From: Bacillota bacterium
Lineage (GTDB): Bacteria; Bacillota_A; Clostridia; Lachnospirales; Lachnospiraceae
DNA: 25,193 nucleotides
Direction of reading: 5' to 3'
Assembly (NCBI GenBank): GCA_023443925.1
Contig: JAEZSL010000407.1
Span: 1 to 25,193, forward strand
Positions 22,491 to 25,193 of the stretch are shown piece after piece. A program made the translations under genes and the position numbers. The notes beneath the pieces are model-generated. The model had not been told where the DNA came from and did no database searches. It saw only the letters and a program-made list of their open reading frames with translations. How positions within the stretch are numbered: the stretch's first letter is position 1; each line of letters starts with the position of its first letter.

Positions 22491-23042
22491 ATGAAAAAAC
22501 GGGAACAAATTGAAACAGTATTCTTATACTTTATTTTCAGTTGTTATATACTTTTACTATTTAAAATATTGATCTGGTCAAGAGTTTCAATTTTGGAGCT
22601 GCTTGACGGACAATGGATTTTATTTCGCTCAGTCAATCTTATTCCTTTTGATAGTATAAATCAATATATGTCTGGAAACACCGATACGATAAGAAGATTA
22701 GCTTTTGGCAATGTGATTGGAAATATCGTTATTTTTATTCCGCTTGGTTTATATTTACCTTTATTCAAAAAAGATAAAAGAGTATTCGTTAATTTCATGT
22801 GTATATTCATTGTGAGCTTAGTGGTTGAAATCCTTCAGGGACTTTTAGGTATCGGAGTATCCGACATTGATGATATCATTCTAAATAGTTTGGGTGGAGG
22901 GATCGGTATTTTAGGATACAAGTTTATAGCATTGATATTACGGAATGAGACAAAAGTAAATACTGTAATCACAATACTATCAACTATTATAGGATTGCCT
23001 GTTATATTGTATCTATTATTCATGGTGAGAATGAGATTCTGA
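22491..23042 (+). CDS. VanZ-family membrane protein
   Basis: A 183-aa membrane protein with about five hydrophobic segments. VanZ-family landmarks are NLIPFDSI (about 53-60), GNVIGNIVIFIPLGLYLPL and the acidic VVEILQGLLGIGVSDIDDIILNSLGG. VanZ of Tn1546 gives low-level teicoplanin resistance by an unclear mechanism; most relatives have no known role. The ATG at 22491 has AAGGA at short spacing. It is 300 bp from the carboxypeptidase gene, with repeats and a possible terminator between, so it may be a separate unit. It adds to the cell-wall theme of the locus. Confidence 0.87.
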   Translation: MKKREQIETVFLYFIFSCYILLLFKILIWSRVSILELLDGQWILFRSVNLIPFDSINQYMSGNTDTIRRLAFGNVIGNIVIFIPLGLYLPLFKKDKRVFVNFMCIFIVSLVVEILQGLLGIGVSDIDDIILNSLGGGIGILGYKFIALILRNETKVNTVITILSTIIGLPVILYLLFMVRMRF

Positions 23043-23406
23043 ATCGTTTTGTATATCCAAGGAGAAAACCGCTATTTTGCTTTTTAAAGTAATCGGTCTG
23101 ACGAATATGCATGGGAGGATTGACAGCCAATGCACTAAAATTAATTAATAATGCGAAGCTATGTTTTTCAGAGAATGAGAAACATAGCTATTTTTATAGT
23201 TTGGCATTATGTAAATTAGTTTGAGGCGCGGATCATTATCTGTTGGCAGACCATAAGTGGACATAAAAAGTAAAGCCCGGTAAAAATGTTACTATGAGAA
23301 GAAGTTTAATATCATCTTAATGCGCAGAGAAAAAGCCTAACACCGAACTTATGACAAATGTGCTAAAGTTGAGAAACAAACTTGAAAAGATAGGAGGAAG
23401 TTTAGT
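23043..23406. other. Intergenic region before the kdp genes
   Basis: Contains the terminator at 23157-23194. The remaining 212 bp up to the small ORF at 23407 would be the kdp leader. A c-di-AMP (ydaO-type) riboswitch is known before some kdp operons, but I could not align its conserved blocks here. No convincing promoter was found by eye. Confidence 0.4.
23157..23194 (+). terminator. Terminator after the VanZ gene
   Basis: agctatgttt (23157-23166) pairs with aaacatagct (23180-23189), followed by ATTTTTA. The loop is 13 bases. Confidence 0.85.
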
Positions 23407-23511
23407 ATGAACATATTAATGGATTTAGCAATGCTTGGTATGCTGGCTGGCTGTTATTTGTTAATGAAATGGTTTGCCTGCTGGTGCGGCCGGCAGGTTG
23501 AAAAGTCGTAG
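23407..23511 (+). CDS. Small hydrophobic protein upstream of KdpF
   Basis: A 34-aa ORF (MNILMDLAMLGMLAGCYLLM, then KWFACWCGRQVEKS) with a strong AGGAGG site about 7 bp before the ATG. It has one TM segment and a short Cys/Trp-containing basic tail. It lies 14 bp before kdpF and should be co-transcribed with the potassium pump. I do not know a named family. By position it could be an extra small subunit or regulator of the Kdp complex, but that is inference. The strong ribosome binding site and tight spacing argue that it is real. Confidence 0.7.
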   Translation: MNILMDLAMLGMLAGCYLLMKWFACWCGRQVEKS

Positions 23512-23525
23512 AGGAGGATAATCGT

Positions 23526-23603
23526 ATGATAATTCTTGGAATATTAATTGTGGGATTGGCAGGGTATTTGGTTTATGCTCTCGTAAATCCTGAGAAATTT
23601 TAA
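23526..23603 (+). CDS. kdpF: KdpF, small subunit of the potassium-transporting ATPase
   Basis: A 25-aa single-TM peptide, MIILGILIVGLAGYLVYALV then NPEKF. The GYLVYAL-N-E-F pattern is the KdpF hallmark. KdpF sits at the interface of the KdpFABC complex in the membrane and stabilises it. AGAGGAGG lies about 7 bp upstream of the ATG. It is followed 19 bp later by kdpA, the normal order. Confidence 0.9.
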   Translation: MIILGILIVGLAGYLVYALVNPEKF

Positions 23604-23622
23604 GGGGAAGGTGGAATGAAGT

Positions 23623-25193
23623 ATGCTGCAAATTATTGTATTCCTGGCAGTCTTTATAGTAGTAATTTTCCCGATGGGAAAATATATGTATCATATAGCG
23701 GTCGGTGAGCGGACTTTTGCTGATCCGGTTTTCGACCGGGTAGACAATGTTATCTACCGTGTGTGCGGAATTGACAGAAAAGAAATGAACTGGAAGCAGT
23801 ATGCCATGGCCATGCTGGCGACCAATGCAATCATGGTATTTACCGGATACCTGATTTTAAGAATTCAGGCTTTACCAATATTTAATCCTAACGGTATAAA
23901 AGGGATGGAACCTGCGCTGTCCTTTAATACGGTTATTAGTTTTATCACAAATACAAATCTCCAACATTATTCCGGTGAATCCGGCCTTTCGTATTTGAGC
24001 CAGATGCTGGTGATTATATTTATGATGTTTACCTCTGCAGCCACTGGTTTTGCCGTTGCTACGGCTATCGTCCGCGGCTTTTCCGGTAAGGCAAAATCCA
24101 TGGGCAACTTTTATACGGATTTGGTTCGTATTACAACCCGGGTTCTCTTACCGCTGTCCATCATCGTCGGATTAGCCCTTGTATCTCAGGGTGCCGTGCA
24201 GAATATGTCTCCAAATACAACGGTACAGACCCTTGAAGGAAAATATCAGGACATTGCTATGGGACCGGTTGCCGCATTGGAATCCATCAAACATTTGGGA
24301 ACCAACGGCGGCGGCTTTTTTGGGGCTAACTCAACAACACCCTTTGAGAATCCAACTATTCTATCCAATATGATGGAGATGATTTCCATGATGCTTCTGC
24401 CTGGTGCCTGTGTCATTATGTTTGGTCTCATGGTGCGAAACCGCAGCAAGGTAAAAGATAATGAAAAAGCCAAAAATCCGAAGAAATCCTTCTTTGGAAG
24501 TGAAGCCAAACCAATTTTCACCGTTATGCTCATTCTGTTTATTGCAGGTATTGTTGTCTGCTACAGGGCTGAACAGGCCGGAAATCCTTTACTTGCCCAG
24601 GCAGGTTTAAGCCAGAGCATGGGTAATATGGAAGGCAAAGAAATGCGGTTCGGCATTGCTCAATCTGCTCTGTTTACTACTGTAACGACGGCTTTTACCA
24701 CCGGCAGCGTCAACAACATGCACGATACTCTGACGCCAATGGGTGGAATGGTTCCGCTGATAAATATGATGCTTAACCTGGTATTTGGCGGAAAAGGTGT
24801 CGGACTGATGAACATGCTGATGTATGTGATTCTCACCGTATTTATCTGCGGACTGATGGTTGGCCGTACGCCGGAGTATCTGGCTAAAAAGATTGAAGGC
24901 CGGGAAATGAAACTGACAGCATTGGGTATAATTGTCCACCCCCTGCTCATATTGTTATTTACCGCACTGGCGGTAGCTCTGCCGGCGGGTTTGGCGGGAA
25001 TCAGCAATCCCGGGCATCACGGACTTACTCAGGTACTGTACGAATTCGCATCTTCTGCCGCCAACAATGGGTCCGGCTTTGAAGGATTGGGCGATAATAC
25101 GTATTTCTGGAATATTACCACAGGACTTGCAATGTTCTTCGGGCGTTATTTGTCCATCATCATAATGATGGCTGTAGCAAGTTCATTGATGCT
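23623..25193 (+). CDS. kdpA: KdpA, potassium-binding channel subunit (3' end outside window)
   Basis: An open frame of 523 codons that runs off the window; full KdpA is about 560-600 aa, so most of it is present. KdpA forms the high-affinity K+ entry path of the KdpFABC P-type ATPase. All four selectivity-filter regions can be read: [11 protein letters not shown] (about 109-119), [12 protein letters not shown] (about 225-236), TTGSVNNM (about 364-371) and NNGSGFEG (near 483-490). Start ATG 23623 follows a purine-rich GGGGAAGGTGGA stretch. The genes kdpB, kdpC and any kdpDE regulator would lie beyond the right edge. Confidence 0.95.
   Translation, partial: MLQIIVFLAVFIVVIFPMGKYMYHIAVGERTFADPVFDRVDNVIYRVCGIDRKEMNWKQYAMAMLATNAIMVFTGYLILRIQALPIFNPNGIKGMEPALSFNTVISFITNTNLQHYSGESGLSYLSQMLVIIFMMFTSAATGFAVATAIVRGFSGKAKSMGNFYTDLVRITTRVLLPLSIIVGLALVSQGAVQNMSPNTTVQTLEGKYQDIAMGPVAALESIKHLGTNGGGFFGANSTTPFENPTILSNMMEMISMMLLPGACVIMFGLMVRNRSKVKDNEKAKNPKKSFFGSEAKPIFTVMLILFIAGIVVCYRAEQAGNPLLAQAGLSQSMGNMEGKEMRFGIAQSALFTTVTTAFTTGSVNNMHDTLTPMGGMVPLINMMLNLVFGGKGVGLMNMLMYVILTVFICGLMVGRTPEYLAKKIEGREMKLTALGIIVHPLLILLFTALAVALPAGLAGISNPGHHGLTQVLYEFASSAANNGSGFEGLGDNTYFWNITTGLAMFFGRYLSIIIMMAVASSLM

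Noticed and set aside
19271..23042. Full vancomycin-resistance operon
   Set aside because: No vanH, D-Ala-D-Lac or D-Ala-D-Ser ligase, vanX or vanT gene is present; resistance is not claimed.
23195..23406. c-di-AMP (ydaO-type) riboswitch before kdp
   Set aside because: Some scattered matches such as cctaac and ccgaac are present, but the conserved GACAGCTAAC-like core and order of stems could not be found.

Overview
The window looks like a chromosomal stretch from a low-GC, Gram-positive anaerobe of the Clostridia, most plausibly Lachnospiraceae. This rests on the AT-rich sequence, AGGAGG-type ribosome binding sites, many TTG/GTG starts, and gene families typical of that group: BglG/PTS, PadR with DUF1048, VanR/VanS with an S11 carboxypeptidase, and KdpF-KdpA. 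The assignment is an inference; no rRNA gene is present.

Layout. Bases 1-1844 are one complete IS1182-type insertion sequence. It sits inside a BglG/LicT-family antiterminator gene, of which only the 3' part remains (1845-2340). Then comes a leader with two terminators, each preceded by a repeated RAT-like element, and a beta-glucoside PTS IIBC gene overlapping a 6-phospho-beta-glucosidase gene (2550-5317). A 670-bp gap holds a probable mobile-element remnant, a strong promoter, a palindrome and five 16-bp repeats. Next is a padR - DUF1048 - DUF1048 - cysteine-rich KTR operon closed by a terminator, then a DrrAB-like ABC exporter (7359-8886). A MntA/HepT toxin-antitoxin pair follows, with its toxin broken by two frameshifts. 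At 10013-14567 a three-gene sugar operon encodes a GH1 beta-glucosidase, a MelB-like symporter and a GH13 oligo-1,6-glucosidase-type enzyme, possibly followed by a 43-codon ORF. A CPBP membrane protease comes next, then a minus-strand ABC exporter operon with a YtrA-type GntR regulator (15902-17770). A remnant of a second CPBP copy lies beyond it, then an unknown membrane protein.

The most coherent accessory system is at 19174-23042: VanR-like regulator, VanS-like kinase, a serine (S11) D-Ala-D-Ala carboxypeptidase and a VanZ-family protein. No vanH, ligase or vanX lies in the window. A near-identical 17-bp motif lies before both vanR and the carboxypeptidase gene. The second copy abuts a 20-bp perfect palindrome and then an 18-bp inverted repeat that contains the carboxypeptidase ribosome binding site. 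This suggests a small VanRS regulon that edits cell-wall stem peptides and is controlled at more than one level.

The right end holds a potassium-uptake locus: a 34-aa hydrophobic peptide, KdpF, and KdpA running off the window. Overall it is a mosaic of sugar-uptake operons, exporters with local repressors, and decayed or interrupted genes (antiterminator, HepT, second CPBP copy).
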